Position numbers and translations under genes: made by a program. DNA of 64,000 nt from Roseibium denhamense (GTDB lineage Bacteria > Pseudomonadota > Alphaproteobacteria > Rhizobiales > Stappiaceae): positions 1-64,000 of the forward strand of contig NZ_SMLZ01000110.1 in the NCBI RefSeq assembly GCF_009711415.1. Reading direction: 5' to 3'. Shown here in pieces: positions 10,425 through 18,276 of the stretch. Numbering within the stretch: the first letter of the stretch is position 1; the number at the start of each line of letters is the position of its first letter. The notes under the pieces are model-generated. The model saw nothing but the letters and a program-made list of their open reading frames with translations. It had not been told where the DNA came from and did no database searches.

Positions 10425-11126
10425 CTATTTTGCGTTCGCATCCCATGCTTTTGCCATGGCTTCCGCTTCCGGGTGCGCCTTGCTGAACATCACATACATT
10501 GGAACAGTCCGCAGCACGGCGCCTTTTCCGATGTCGCTTGCATCCGCGCCCAAGATGTTCTCAACCGACAGGCCGCCAACCACTTCATTTTCAATCATGA
10601 TATCGGCCCGGCCTGCTTGCAGGAATTTCCAGGCATTGTCTTCAGAAGAGACGATGTGGATATCAACGCCTGCATCTTTCAAGGCGGATTCGTACCAGTA
10701 GCCGGCAAGACCGACGACCTGAAGGCCCTGTGCCTTGATGTCCTCAATAGACGTTGCCGAGATGCCGTCCGGATGTTTGGCCTTGCTGTAGAAGATGACA
10801 TCAGTCTGTTCTTCAAGCGGGACTTCCGGATAAATGAAGTCGGCTTCGCGCTCATCGGAATGGGACCAGGAGAACGTGGCAACATAATCGCCACGTTTTG
10901 CGACTTCATAGGAGCGTTTCCAAGGCTGGAAAACGAGCTCCAGATCGTTGTATCCGGCAGCGTTCAGCACATCCATGACGCGCTTCGTGTGCAGGCCCTG
11001 ATCCGGCAAGGCTTCACCGATATAAGGCGCCCATTCGCCCACACCGATCTGGAGCGTTTCCGCTTTTGCGGCGGTGGTCAAGCCAAGTGCGAGAACTGCG
11101 GCGGAGACGATTTGTCCAAATTTCAT
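10425..11126 (-). CDS. Periplasmic solute-binding protein, family 3 type
   Basis: A 233-residue exported protein. Residues 1-22 form a Sec signal peptide ending near AKA/ETL. The mature part follows the SBP_bac_3 fold, with the N-terminal GEWAPYIGEALPDQGLHTK and the segment FYSKAKHPDGI. Such proteins capture amino acids or similar small polar molecules, but no ABC permease or ATPase adjoins this gene. It may serve a distant transporter or act as an orphan sensor-type binding protein. The start is the ATG at 11126, preceded by GGGGGA; the upstream in-frame TTG is not needed. Confidence 0.87.
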   Translation of the reverse strand: MKFGQIVSAAVLALGLTTAAKAETLQIGVGEWAPYIGEALPDQGLHTKRVMDVLNAAGYNDLELVFQPWKRSYEVAKRGDYVATFSWSHSDEREADFIYPEVPLEEQTDVIFYSKAKHPDGISATSIEDIKAQGLQVVGLAGYWYESALKDAGVDIHIVSSEDNAWKFLQAGRADIMIENEVVGGLSVENILGADASDIGKGAVLRTVPMYVMFSKAHPEAEAMAKAWDANAK

Positions 11127-11586
11127 GATATCCCCCAAGGTTGGAACTGGACATCGGATTAAGCTGTTTTCCCTTTGAATTTCTTAAATAAAAGACCTGA
11201 GATTATTTAAGCTCGAATTACCTAATCGCATGATAAACAAGCTATTACTTGCCTCGCGATCAATTACACTCACAAAATTAACAATGACAAAGCGCTTTTC
11301 GGAGTTCTGGCGCCTATGAGAGTTCCGCGATGGACCCGGGTAATGCCGCCGTTGAAAGGGGGAAGGAAAGTGATCGTCCGAACCTGCCCTTTGATCGACC
11401 CCGGAGAGCATCGGCACCACACCGGCCGCCCATGGCACCGGGCGCCAAGATGTGCGGATGTTTGGCAAAAGCCGGTTGCATCTCTTCAGAAGCTGCCGTA
11501 AGAACAAAAGATCTTAACCGGACAGTTAGTGTTTCACGGCAGTGTAATTACAAACCGTTTGGACGACCAAAGGCCAGAACAGACCC
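11127..11586. other. Intergenic region before the leuA leader
   Basis: The first 190 bp are AT-rich and should contain the promoter of the minus-strand solute-binding protein. The rest should contain the leuA promoter. Reading frames here (for example minus strand 11184-11507) look random, with no homology, no ribosome site and atypical composition. No terminator, tRNA or repeat was recognised. Confidence 0.5.
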
Positions 11587-11691
11587 ATGATCGCGGCAGG
11601 CGACATCATTGTCTTTTCAAGCGACGCGCAAAACTGCAAGCGCGGCGGCCTCCTCCTAATCAGCGACCTCCTCCTTCTTAGATGCCCCTGA
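11587..11691 (+). CDS. leuL: leuA leader peptide (leucine-rich, regulatory)
   Basis: A 34-codon open frame, ATG to TGA, that would be translated as a control peptide upstream of leuA. Seven of the last thirteen residues are Leu, in two runs (LLL, then ISD, then LLLL) encoded by CTC CTC CTA and CTC CTC CTT CTT. Such runs of the codon for the pathway product are the hallmark of ribosome-mediated attenuation: ribosome stalling on Leu codons reports low leucyl-tRNA. The frame ends 147 bp before leuA and is followed by alternative hairpins. Leader peptides before leuA are known in other proteobacteria; this one is read from the sequence. Confidence 0.75.
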   Translation: MIAAGDIIVFSSDAQNCKRGGLLLISDLLLLRCP

Positions 11692-11739
11692 GCGTCGGCT
11701 GATCCGCGTCTAACACATAGCGGAACGGGCACTTAGGGG
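11659..11739 (+). promoter_or_regulatory. leuA attenuator: mutually exclusive hairpins
   Basis: ATCAGC (11659-11664, between the two Leu runs) can pair with GCTGAT (11698-11703), enclosing the second Leu run. Alternatively CCCCTGAG (11685-11692) pairs with CTTAGGGG (11732-11739, one G-U pair), with TCCGC/GCGGA (11703-11707 and 11720-11724) nested inside. The two folds cannot form together. No U-run follows the downstream hairpin, so termination might be Rho-dependent or control might act on translation. Confidence 0.55.
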
Positions 11740-11838
11740 AGACTAAACACACCGCATCAAGACATTACGGATCGCGCGCTGATTACCCCTGTTTCATAAA
11801 AACACGTCCGGCCCGGTCCACTTAAGGAACGAAACATC

Positions 11839-13395
11839 ATGACTGCACCATCTGAGAAGGACCAGGTCCGCATCTTCGACACGACCTTGCGGGACGGCGA
11901 ACAATCACCGGGCGCCTCCATGACCCTGGAGGAAAAACTGCAGATCGCAGAAATTCTCGATGACATGGGCGTTGACGTTATCGAGGCGGGTTTCCCGATC
12001 GCCTCCAATGGGGATTTTGAAGCGGTCAGCGAAATCGCCCGGCGATCCCAGAAATCCATCATTGCCGGCTTGGCCCGTGCGATCCACGGCGATATCGACC
12101 GCTGCGGCGAAGCCGTAAAGCATGCCGCACAAGGCCGTATTCACACTTTCGTCTCCACTTCCCCGATCCACCTGCAGTTCCAGATGAACAAGACCGAAGA
12201 GCAGGTCCTGGACATCATCACCGATACGGTGACCCGGTCACGGAACCTGATCGACGATGTGGAATGGTCGGCAATGGACGCAACCCGGACGCCGATAGAC
12301 TATCTGTGCCGGTGTGTGGAAGCGGCCATCAAGTGCGGTGCGACCACCATCAACCTGCCGGACACCGTGGGCTATGCGACCCCGGAAGAATACAAGGACA
12401 TGTTTGTCCAGATCCGGGAACGGGTGCCGGATTCGGACAAGGCGATCTTTTCCGTCCACTGCCACGACGATCTGGGCCTGGCGGTCGCCAATTCCCTGGC
12501 CGGTGTCGCGGGCGGCGCACGCCAGATCGAGTGCACCATCAACGGCTTGGGCGAACGTGCCGGAAATGCATCGCTGGAAGAAATCGTGATGGCGATCCGC
12601 ACCCGCGCTGATGTGCTGCCCTACGCGACGCAGATCGACCCGCAGTTCCTGGTCCGCGCCTCCCAGATGGTGGCCGGGGCCTCGGGCTTCGCGGTTCAGT
12701 ACAACAAGGCCATTGTCGGCAAGAATGCCTTCGCGCATGAGAGCGGCATTCACCAGGATGGCATGCTGAAGAATGCCGAGACCTATGAGATCATGCGCCC
12801 CGAAGATGTCGGGGTTAAAGCGACCTCTCTGGTCATGGGCAAGCATTCCGGCCGCCATGCGTTCCGCGACAAGCTGAAGGAACTGGGTTACGAGCTGGGC
12901 GACAATGCGCTGCAGGATGCTTTCAAGCGCTTCAAGGATTTGGCCGACCGCAAGAAGCATGTCTACGACGAAGATATTGAGGCCCTGGTCGAGGATGAGA
13001 TCAACATCCTGGGTGAAGGCGCGAAGGTGATTGCTCTGACCGTGATTGCCGGCACCGGCGGTCCGCAAAAGGCCATCTTGACCATGGATGTCGACGGCCA
13101 GCACATCACCAAGGAAGCAACAGGCGACGGACCGGTCGACGCGACTTTCAATGCCATCAAGTCGATCATGCCGCATGAGGCGACATTGTCGCTGTATCAG
13201 GTGCATGCCGTAACCGAGGGCACCGACGCGCAGGCGGAAGTGTCGGTACGTCTGGAAGCCGAAGGACGGATCGCGACCGGCAAGGGGGCAGATACCGACA
13301 CGCTGGTCGCCTCGGCCCGGGCATATGTATCCGCCATGAACAAGCTGGCACTGAGAACGGGCGCCAGCAATCCGGGTGCCTTGCAGGCTGTCTGA
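11839..13395 (+). CDS. leuA: 2-isopropylmalate synthase
   Basis: LeuA condenses acetyl-CoA with 2-oxoisovalerate, the committed step of leucine synthesis. The 518-residue protein has the catalytic TIM barrel beginning FDTTLRDGEQSPGASM (about 15-30), the metal-binding HCHDDLGLA, and NGLGERAGNASLEE. The C-terminal regulatory domain (about 390-505), which binds leucine for feedback inhibition, is complete. AAGGAA precedes the ATG. Expression is probably leucine-attenuated through the leader at 11587-11739. ilvC, acting earlier in the shared pathway, lies 10 kb upstream but is not in the same operon. Confidence 0.97.
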   Translation: MTAPSEKDQVRIFDTTLRDGEQSPGASMTLEEKLQIAEILDDMGVDVIEAGFPIASNGDFEAVSEIARRSQKSIIAGLARAIHGDIDRCGEAVKHAAQGRIHTFVSTSPIHLQFQMNKTEEQVLDIITDTVTRSRNLIDDVEWSAMDATRTPIDYLCRCVEAAIKCGATTINLPDTVGYATPEEYKDMFVQIRERVPDSDKAIFSVHCHDDLGLAVANSLAGVAGGARQIECTINGLGERAGNASLEEIVMAIRTRADVLPYATQIDPQFLVRASQMVAGASGFAVQYNKAIVGKNAFAHESGIHQDGMLKNAETYEIMRPEDVGVKATSLVMGKHSGRHAFRDKLKELGYELGDNALQDAFKRFKDLADRKKHVYDEDIEALVEDEINILGEGAKVIALTVIAGTGGPQKAILTMDVDGQHITKEATGDGPVDATFNAIKSIMPHEATLSLYQVHAVTEGTDAQAEVSVRLEAEGRIATGKGADTDTLVASARAYVSAMNKLALRTGASNPGALQAV

Positions 13396-13486
13396 TCTGC
13401 TGCCCGCTGGTCGATTGGGGCGTGGCCGCGCAGGCTCGGGCGTTTACGACGACACGCCCGACGCCCCAGTCCCTCACAAAAAACAA

Positions 13487-13506
13487 ACGGCGCCGGAAGG
13501 CGCCGT
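13487..13506 (+). terminator. Hairpin after leuA, first copy (no T run)
   Basis: ACGGCGCC-GGAA-GGCGCCGT forms a perfect 8-bp stem 92 bp after the leuA stop. It lacks a T run, being followed by GCGCTTGATG. An identical hairpin with TTTT occurs at 13690-13712, so this copy may be a terminator whose tail was displaced by the element inserted between them. Confidence 0.55.
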
Positions 13507-13537
13507 GCGCTTGATGACAAAGCTCCAAACAATCACG

Positions 13538-13664
13538 GTCATCCCGGTCAAGCGCAGCGCGAACCGGGATCGGAGAGCCACAAAACTTAAAATGCTGCTG
13601 GCATTATTCTGATCGCCCCAGGCACACCGATCCCGGATCGCAGCGATGCTGCGTCCGGGATGAC
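13538..13664. repeat. REP-like inverted-repeat element
   Basis: A 127-bp element bounded by perfect 10-bp inverted ends, GTCATCCCGG and CCGGGATGAC. Inside, AACCGGGATCGGAG and CGATCCCGGATCG form further complementary arms. Elements with CATCCCGG...CCGGGATG ends are widespread intergenic repeats in alphaproteobacteria. It is non-coding and sits between two identical terminator hairpins. Only one copy was seen in this window. Confidence 0.6.
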
Positions 13665-13689
13665 GAATTGAGAGTTTGTGAGCAGTCTG

Positions 13690-13712
13690 ACGGCGCCGGA
13701 AGGCGCCGTTTT
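13690..13712 (+). terminator. Rho-independent terminator, second copy of the hairpin
   Basis: The same ACGGCGCC-GGAA-GGCGCCGT stem-loop as at 13487, here followed by TTTT (13709-13712). It is the likely functional terminator of leuA, about 295 bp after the stop codon. Confidence 0.7.
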
Positions 13713-13792
13713 CATTACGAAGGCCGCTTATCCGGACGGCGCGGCGATCAGGTTTTTAAATACCTCCGCAACGCACCAGTCCGTTAGTGACC

Positions 13793-14332
13793 TTACGCAC
13801 TCATCAAATAGCTTTGCATGGAAGGGCTCAACATCTGGAAGACGTCGGCCTGCATCCCCCCGATCACCTGGCTCTCGCGATGGTAAAAACCCGCATTCAA
13901 CACGACGTTCCGCATCGCCCGGTTATCGGTCCGCACGACAGCGACCAAGTGCGAGAAATAAGTGTTCTCAAAAAACCACTCGGTCAGCGCTGTGCACAAA
14001 CGGTCCGGCAGGGCCTCGTCCAGGTCGCCATTGCTGTTGTACAGACAGTAGTTCAGCCTGATTTCCGATGTTTCCTCGACGGGCGTAAACCCGGCCCAGC
14101 CAATGAACTCACCATCCCCGTCCACGGCCTTCCATTTGGCCAGTCCAAGATCATTCTGGTTTTGAAGCGCCGACAGGACGAGTTGACGGGCATCTGCCAC
14201 GTAGCAGTTGGTTGAAAACTCCGTGCAGCGGTTTCCATACGGATCCGCATGCAAGGCTTTCACGAGATCGATGTCCGTAACCGTGAAGGGAACGAGCTTA
14301 ACCGATCCGCATTCGAGAAATATCGTTTGCAT
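13793..14332 (-). CDS. GNAT family N-acetyltransferase, RimJ/RimL-like
   Basis: A 179-residue acetyltransferase of the type that often acts on protein N-termini or small amines. The N-terminal strand begins LECGSVKLVPFT, the central beta sheet carries EFIGWAGFTP, and the C-terminal acetyl-CoA region contains NRAMRNVVLNAGFYHRES. Substrate unknown. It stands alone in the minus orientation; a TGCCATT-CA-AATGGCA palindrome about 100 bp upstream (14430-14445) could be an operator. Confidence 0.8.
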   Translation of the reverse strand: MQTIFLECGSVKLVPFTVTDIDLVKALHADPYGNRCTEFSTNCYVADARQLVLSALQNQNDLGLAKWKAVDGDGEFIGWAGFTPVEETSEIRLNYCLYNSNGDLDEALPDRLCTALTEWFFENTYFSHLVAVVRTDNRAMRNVVLNAGFYHRESQVIGGMQADVFQMLSPSMQSYLMSA

Positions 14333-14546
14333 ATTCGTCCTCCCGTGCGCCCTTGGTTGTGTCTGTTTGCTTCAGCAAGGCAAACCCACAGGGCCTCAAC
14401 CCCATTGCAGTTACCCTAACTCTGAATTGTGCCATTCAAATGGCAGACCAAAGTATAATGCTAACGGTAGCCGAATTATATTCGTATTAACAACGAGTTA
14501 CCGAAAAACTTTCGCTGCAGCGCACATGCCAGAGGTTGCCGGACCG

Positions 14547-15464
14547 CTAGCGGAACGTGTCAAGAATCGGGCTCAAGTCGATTTCTGATGACGGATCAAT
14601 CCGTTGCCAGTCCGCCATTTGGTTCCGGAACCAGGTTTCCTGCCGTTTTGCGTATTGACGCGTTGCAACAGTGAGGCTGTGCACAGCCTGTTCACGAGTG
14701 GCTTGCCCGGTTAGATAAGAGCCGATTTCCCGAACGCCGATGGCCCTCATGGCCGGCAAATCCGGCGGCAACTCCTGCGCGAGAAGGCCTTCGACCTCCG
14801 CAAGACCCTCTGCTGAGAGCATGAGGTCAGCTCTTAGGGCGATCCGTTCATGAAGCCATGGGCGCGGCGGCGCCAGAACGATCCGGCAACAGCTCTCAGG
14901 TTCAAGAAGCGGCGCGGTCTGATGGTCGGTTTGCCAGGCAGAGAGTGGACGGCCTGTGGCCCGGATGACTTCCAGGGCTCTTGCGAGCCGCTGCGGATCC
15001 GACCAGGCGGCAGCGCCTTCAGGATCGCCCGCCTCAATAAGCGCGCGCCGAAGCCCATCGACACCTGCCTCAGCGGCCAGTCCTCTTGCAAACTCCCTGT
15101 CTGCTTGGCCGATCTCAGGCAGCTCTGCAAACCCCTCTGTCAGCGCCTTGAAATACAGCCCGGTGCCCCCCACCAGGATGGGGAGCTCATCCTCACGCCA
15201 AACAGCAGACAGTTCGTGCGCCATCCGGCGTAACCAGGCGCCTGTTGAAAAAGGCGTTGCCGCCGGTAGAACACCATAAAGACGATGTGGCACGCGGCGC
15301 TCCTCATCGGGGCTCGGCCGCGCGCTCACAAGACGCAATTCCTCGTAGAGCTGCATGGAATCGGCATTGACCACCACGCCATTCAGCTTTTCCGCAAGCT
15401 CCAGCGACAATGCCGACTTGCCGCTGGCCGTTGGGCCCGCTATCAGAATGGCGCGCCCCGTCAC
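14547..15464 (-). CDS. miaA: tRNA dimethylallyltransferase
   Basis: MiaA adds a dimethylallyl group to the N6 of A37 in tRNAs reading UNN codons, the first step to ms2i6A. The P-loop GPTASGKSALSLELA is near the N-terminus, followed by NADSMQLYEELRLVSARPS and the GGTGLYFKAL motif. The chosen start is GTG at 15464, with AAGGA seven bases upstream; it gives 305 residues, the usual length. An ATG at 15500 and a GTG at 15527 are in frame, but the first overlaps the serB start codon on the other strand. Only 34 bp would then separate the two divergent genes. Confidence 0.93.
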   Translation of the reverse strand: MTGRAILIAGPTASGKSALSLELAEKLNGVVVNADSMQLYEELRLVSARPSPDEERRVPHRLYGVLPAATPFSTGAWLRRMAHELSAVWREDELPILVGGTGLYFKALTEGFAELPEIGQADREFARGLAAEAGVDGLRRALIEAGDPEGAAAWSDPQRLARALEVIRATGRPLSAWQTDHQTAPLLEPESCCRIVLAPPRPWLHERIALRADLMLSAEGLAEVEGLLAQELPPDLPAMRAIGVREIGSYLTGQATREQAVHSLTVATRQYAKRQETWFRNQMADWQRIDPSSEIDLSPILDTFR

Positions 15465-15498
15465 AGTCCTGTCCTTCACGCTTTTCAAGGTTTCGCCC

Positions 15499-16389
15499 AT
15501 GTCCCTCGTTGCCACATTGGTTTCCACTCCGGTCCAGCCAGCGGTCGAAAGCGGCTTGGTTCAAAAGGCGGCCACAGCCCTGAAAGCAGGTGAAGAGCCC
15601 ATCATACTCAAAGCAGGTGTAGCAGCGGATATCCGCTTTGACGGGGAAGATGCAAGCGCTACGGATAAAATGCTGCGCGCACTCATCGGCGATGCACCGG
15701 TCGACATCTTCGTTCAGCCGGACCAGGACCGGCGCAAAAAGCTTCTCATTGCGGATATGGACAGCACCATGATCCGCCAGGAATGCATTGATGAACTGGC
15801 TGCGGAACTGGGCCTGAAAGACAAGATTTCCGCCATCACCGAAAGGGCGATGCGCGGGGAGATCGACTTTGAACCGGCCCTCCGTGAACGGGTTGGGCTT
15901 TTGAAGGGTTTGCCCGTATCTGCTGTCAACCAGGTTCTCAGCACACGTATCCAGCTGATGCCGGGCGGGCGTACGCTGGTCCAGACCATGAAGGCCCATG
16001 GCGCTTACTGCGCCCTCGTGTCAGGCGGCTTCACCCACTTCACCAAGGCGATTGCCAACATGATCGGCTTTGACGAAAACCAGGCAAATCTGCTGCTGGA
16101 GGAAGATGGCGCGCTAACGGGAAAAGTCGGAGAGCCGATCCTTGGCCGCGACGCCAAGCGCGACCGTCTCGAAGCCCTGGTCGCCGAAAAGGGCATTGGC
16201 TTCGCAGACACGCTTGCCGTGGGAGACGGCGCTAATGACCTGGCCATGATCGAACGGGCCGGAGCGGGCATTGCCTACAGAGCCAAACCAGCTGTCGCCG
16301 CAGCCGCCGATTTCCGCATCGATCACGGCGACCTGACCGCCCTGCTCTATTTCCAGGGATATTCGGAGACGGATTTCGTCTTGAGCTGA
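15499..16389 (+). CDS. serB: Phosphoserine phosphatase
   Basis: SerB releases phosphate from O-phosphoserine, the last step of serine synthesis. It is a HAD-superfamily enzyme of 296 residues. The nucleophile motif is IADMDSTMI (Asp86, acid-base Asp88), followed by the cap helix ECIDELA, and motif III/IV is visible as VGDGANDLAMIERAG. An ACT-like N-terminal region of about 75 residues precedes the catalytic domain. The ATG at 15499 has AAGG eight bases upstream. It is divergent from miaA and ends at a strong bidirectional terminator. Confidence 0.95.
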   Translation: MSLVATLVSTPVQPAVESGLVQKAATALKAGEEPIILKAGVAADIRFDGEDASATDKMLRALIGDAPVDIFVQPDQDRRKKLLIADMDSTMIRQECIDELAAELGLKDKISAITERAMRGEIDFEPALRERVGLLKGLPVSAVNQVLSTRIQLMPGGRTLVQTMKAHGAYCALVSGGFTHFTKAIANMIGFDENQANLLLEEDGALTGKVGEPILGRDAKRDRLEALVAEKGIGFADTLAVGDGANDLAMIERAGAGIAYRAKPAVAAAADFRIDHGDLTALLYFQGYSETDFVLS

Positions 16390-16432
16390 CCTATCCGGCC
16401 GAACCATGAACGCCATAGCAGCGTGAATCAAA

Positions 16433-16456
16433 AAGGGCGCCGTTTGGCGCCCTTTT
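16433..16456. terminator. Bidirectional terminator between serB and the Do protease gene
   Basis: A perfect 9-bp stem, AAGGGCGCC with GGCGCCCTT, closes on a GTTT loop. T runs follow on the plus strand (16453-16456) and, read on the minus strand, from the A run at 16431-16434. It serves two convergent genes. Confidence 0.85.
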
Positions 16457-16479
16457 CCGCATCGGGTTGAGATAGAAGC

Positions 16480-17973
16480 TTATTGTTCTTCGATCCGAAC
16501 TGGAACAAAGCGCACATCCCCGGTCGGGTTTGCAAGCAGCAGCAGCGCCGAGCGGCGGCCCTCTTCGTCTAGCTTCTTGATCTGAGCTTCGACGTCGGCC
16601 GGGGTTTCCACCGGCTCCTGAGCGACTTCCTTGATCACGTCACCGGCCTGGACCCGCTTTTCTTCCGCTGAAGATCCGGCTTCCACTTCGGTAATGACCA
16701 CACCGGTTACATCCGCGTCGATGGAGAACTGCGCCCGCAAATCGTCGTCGAGCACCGCAAGCGTCATGCCGAGCACCGTGCTGGTCTCTGCAGGTTCGCT
16801 CTCTTCTTCTTCGACCGTCGCGCTTGCATTCACCGGCTCGTTTTCTTCAAGGCGCTCCAGCGTGACCGAGATGGTGACTTCCTCACCCTTGCGCAGAACG
16901 ACCACTTCAACGTCCTTGCCAATGGCGGTCTCCGCCACCATCCGTGGCAGTTCACGCATGGCCTCGACCTCTTTGCCGTCAAACCGCAAGATCACGTCAC
17001 CGGCTTCAATCTCCGCCTTCGCGGCCGGGCCATCGTCGGTCACACCGGCGACCAGCGCACCCATTGCCTCGTCCATGCCGAGGCTCTCGGCGATTTCATC
17101 GGTCACTTCCTGGATCCGGACACCAAGCCAGCCACGGCGGGTCTCACCGAACTCGCGCAGTTGATCGATCACACGCATGGCGGTTTTTGCCGGAATGGCG
17201 AAGCCGATGCCGATGGACCCGCCAGACGGCGATATAATCGCGGTGTTGATGCCCACAACATTGCCGTTCATGTCAAACAGCGGCCCGCCCGAGTTTCCGC
17301 GGTTGATCGAGGCGTCGGTCTGAATGAAGTTGTCATAAGGACCGGAATTGATGTCCCGGTTCCGGGCGGACACGATGCCCACGGTCACGGTGCCGCCAAG
17401 GCCAAACGGGTTGCCAATCGCCATCACCCAGTCGCCGACCCGGATCGCATCTGAATCGCCTAACGATACGGCCTTGAGCGGGCTTTCCGGTGTGACCTTC
17501 AGAACCGCAAGGTCCGTTTTCTCGTCGGTGCCCAGAACCTCGGCCACGAGCTTGGTGCCATCATTGAAGTTCGCGGTGACTTCATCCGCCCCTTCAATCA
17601 CGTGGTTGTTGGTGATTATGATGCCTTCTTCGCCGTCAATGACGAAGCCTGATCCAAGAGACTGAACCCGGCGCGGCTGATCGTTGTCCTGTTGCTGGCG
17701 GTTGAAGAATTCCTCAAAGAATTCCTGGAACGGAGAGCCGTCCGGAACCTGCGGCATTGGAACCGACCGGCGCCCCTGAACCGTTTGCGCCGTAGAAATG
17801 TTGACAACGGCATCCGCCAGATTTTCGGCAAGGTCGGCGACGGATTCAGGGCCGTGGCCGTCATGAGCGCGGGCGGATGGCACTGGCCCGGCAACAACAA
17901 ATGCCCCGAATGCAAGACTAGCCGCGGCAGCTGCCAGCGGTGTCATTCGGCGGCGGATAAACTCAGAAGCCAT
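16480..17973 (-). CDS. Do-like periplasmic serine protease (DegP/MucD type)
   Basis: An envelope quality-control protease-chaperone of 497 residues. A signal peptide runs to about residue 36 (ARAHD). The trypsin-like domain has the triad His124 (NNHVIEG), Asp154 (KTDLAVLK) and Ser228 (RGNSGGPL). Two PDZ domains follow (about 275-365 and 400-490), the first starting near RRGWLGVRIQEV. An acidic, Glu-rich linker joins them. It lies downstream of hflK, hflC and DUF2065 on the same strand, an arrangement common in this group, suggesting joint response to membrane or envelope protein stress. Confidence 0.93.
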   Translation of the reverse strand: MASEFIRRRMTPLAAAAASLAFGAFVVAGPVPSARAHDGHGPESVADLAENLADAVVNISTAQTVQGRRSVPMPQVPDGSPFQEFFEEFFNRQQQDNDQPRRVQSLGSGFVIDGEEGIIITNNHVIEGADEVTANFNDGTKLVAEVLGTDEKTDLAVLKVTPESPLKAVSLGDSDAIRVGDWVMAIGNPFGLGGTVTVGIVSARNRDINSGPYDNFIQTDASINRGNSGGPLFDMNGNVVGINTAIISPSGGSIGIGFAIPAKTAMRVIDQLREFGETRRGWLGVRIQEVTDEIAESLGMDEAMGALVAGVTDDGPAAKAEIEAGDVILRFDGKEVEAMRELPRMVAETAIGKDVEVVVLRKGEEVTISVTLERLEENEPVNASATVEEEESEPAETSTVLGMTLAVLDDDLRAQFSIDADVTGVVITEVEAGSSAEEKRVQAGDVIKEVAQEPVETPADVEAQIKKLDEEGRRSALLLLANPTGDVRFVPVRIEEQ

Positions 17974-18090
17974 ACAGCTTTCTCCTCCATTCCAGTCCTG
18001 CGACTGCGGTGAGAGACCTAAAAGGTCGAAGATGTCAGTAAATATAGAACGGGCGGAAGGATTTTACGCCTCCCGCCCTGAAACTTTTCG

Positions 18091-18276
18091 TTATCCGCGG
18101 ATGATCCACACAATAAATACGCCGATGGCGGCAGCGATCAGTCCGGCGGTCCGCAAGGATTGGTCCGGTGTCTCCAGCGCGCTTCGCATGATCGACTTCA
18201 TGCCGCCCGGCGCGAGCGCATAAAGAACACCTTCAAAGACCAGGACCAATCCAAGCGCCGTTATGAGTTCATTCAT
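18091..18276 (-). CDS. DUF2065 small membrane protein (YjeT-like)
   Basis: A 61-residue inner-membrane protein with two hydrophobic helices, at about residues 5-22 and 44-59, and the family loop LAPGGMKSIMRSAL between them. Its ATG overlaps the hflC stop codon by four bases, so it is translationally coupled to hflC. Proteins of this family regularly accompany hflK/hflC; the function is not established. Confidence 0.85.
   Translation of the reverse strand: MNELITALGLVLVFEGVLYALAPGGMKSIMRSALETPDQSLRTAGLIAAAIGVFIVWIIRG

Noticed and set aside
11207-11221. TTAA-N7-TTAC near the solute-binding gene, considered as a CtrA site
   Set aside because: One half-site deviates from TTAA-N7-TTAA, and such matches are expected by chance in this AT-rich stretch.
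11184-11507. 107-codon minus-strand frame upstream of the leuA leader
   Set aside because: Random-like composition (Arg, Pro, Ser-rich), no ribosome site, no similarity, and it covers a likely promoter region.
13678-14061. 127-codon plus-strand frame over the end of the GNAT gene
   Set aside because: It starts inside the terminator hairpin and mirrors the GNAT gene, which has clear family similarity on the minus strand.
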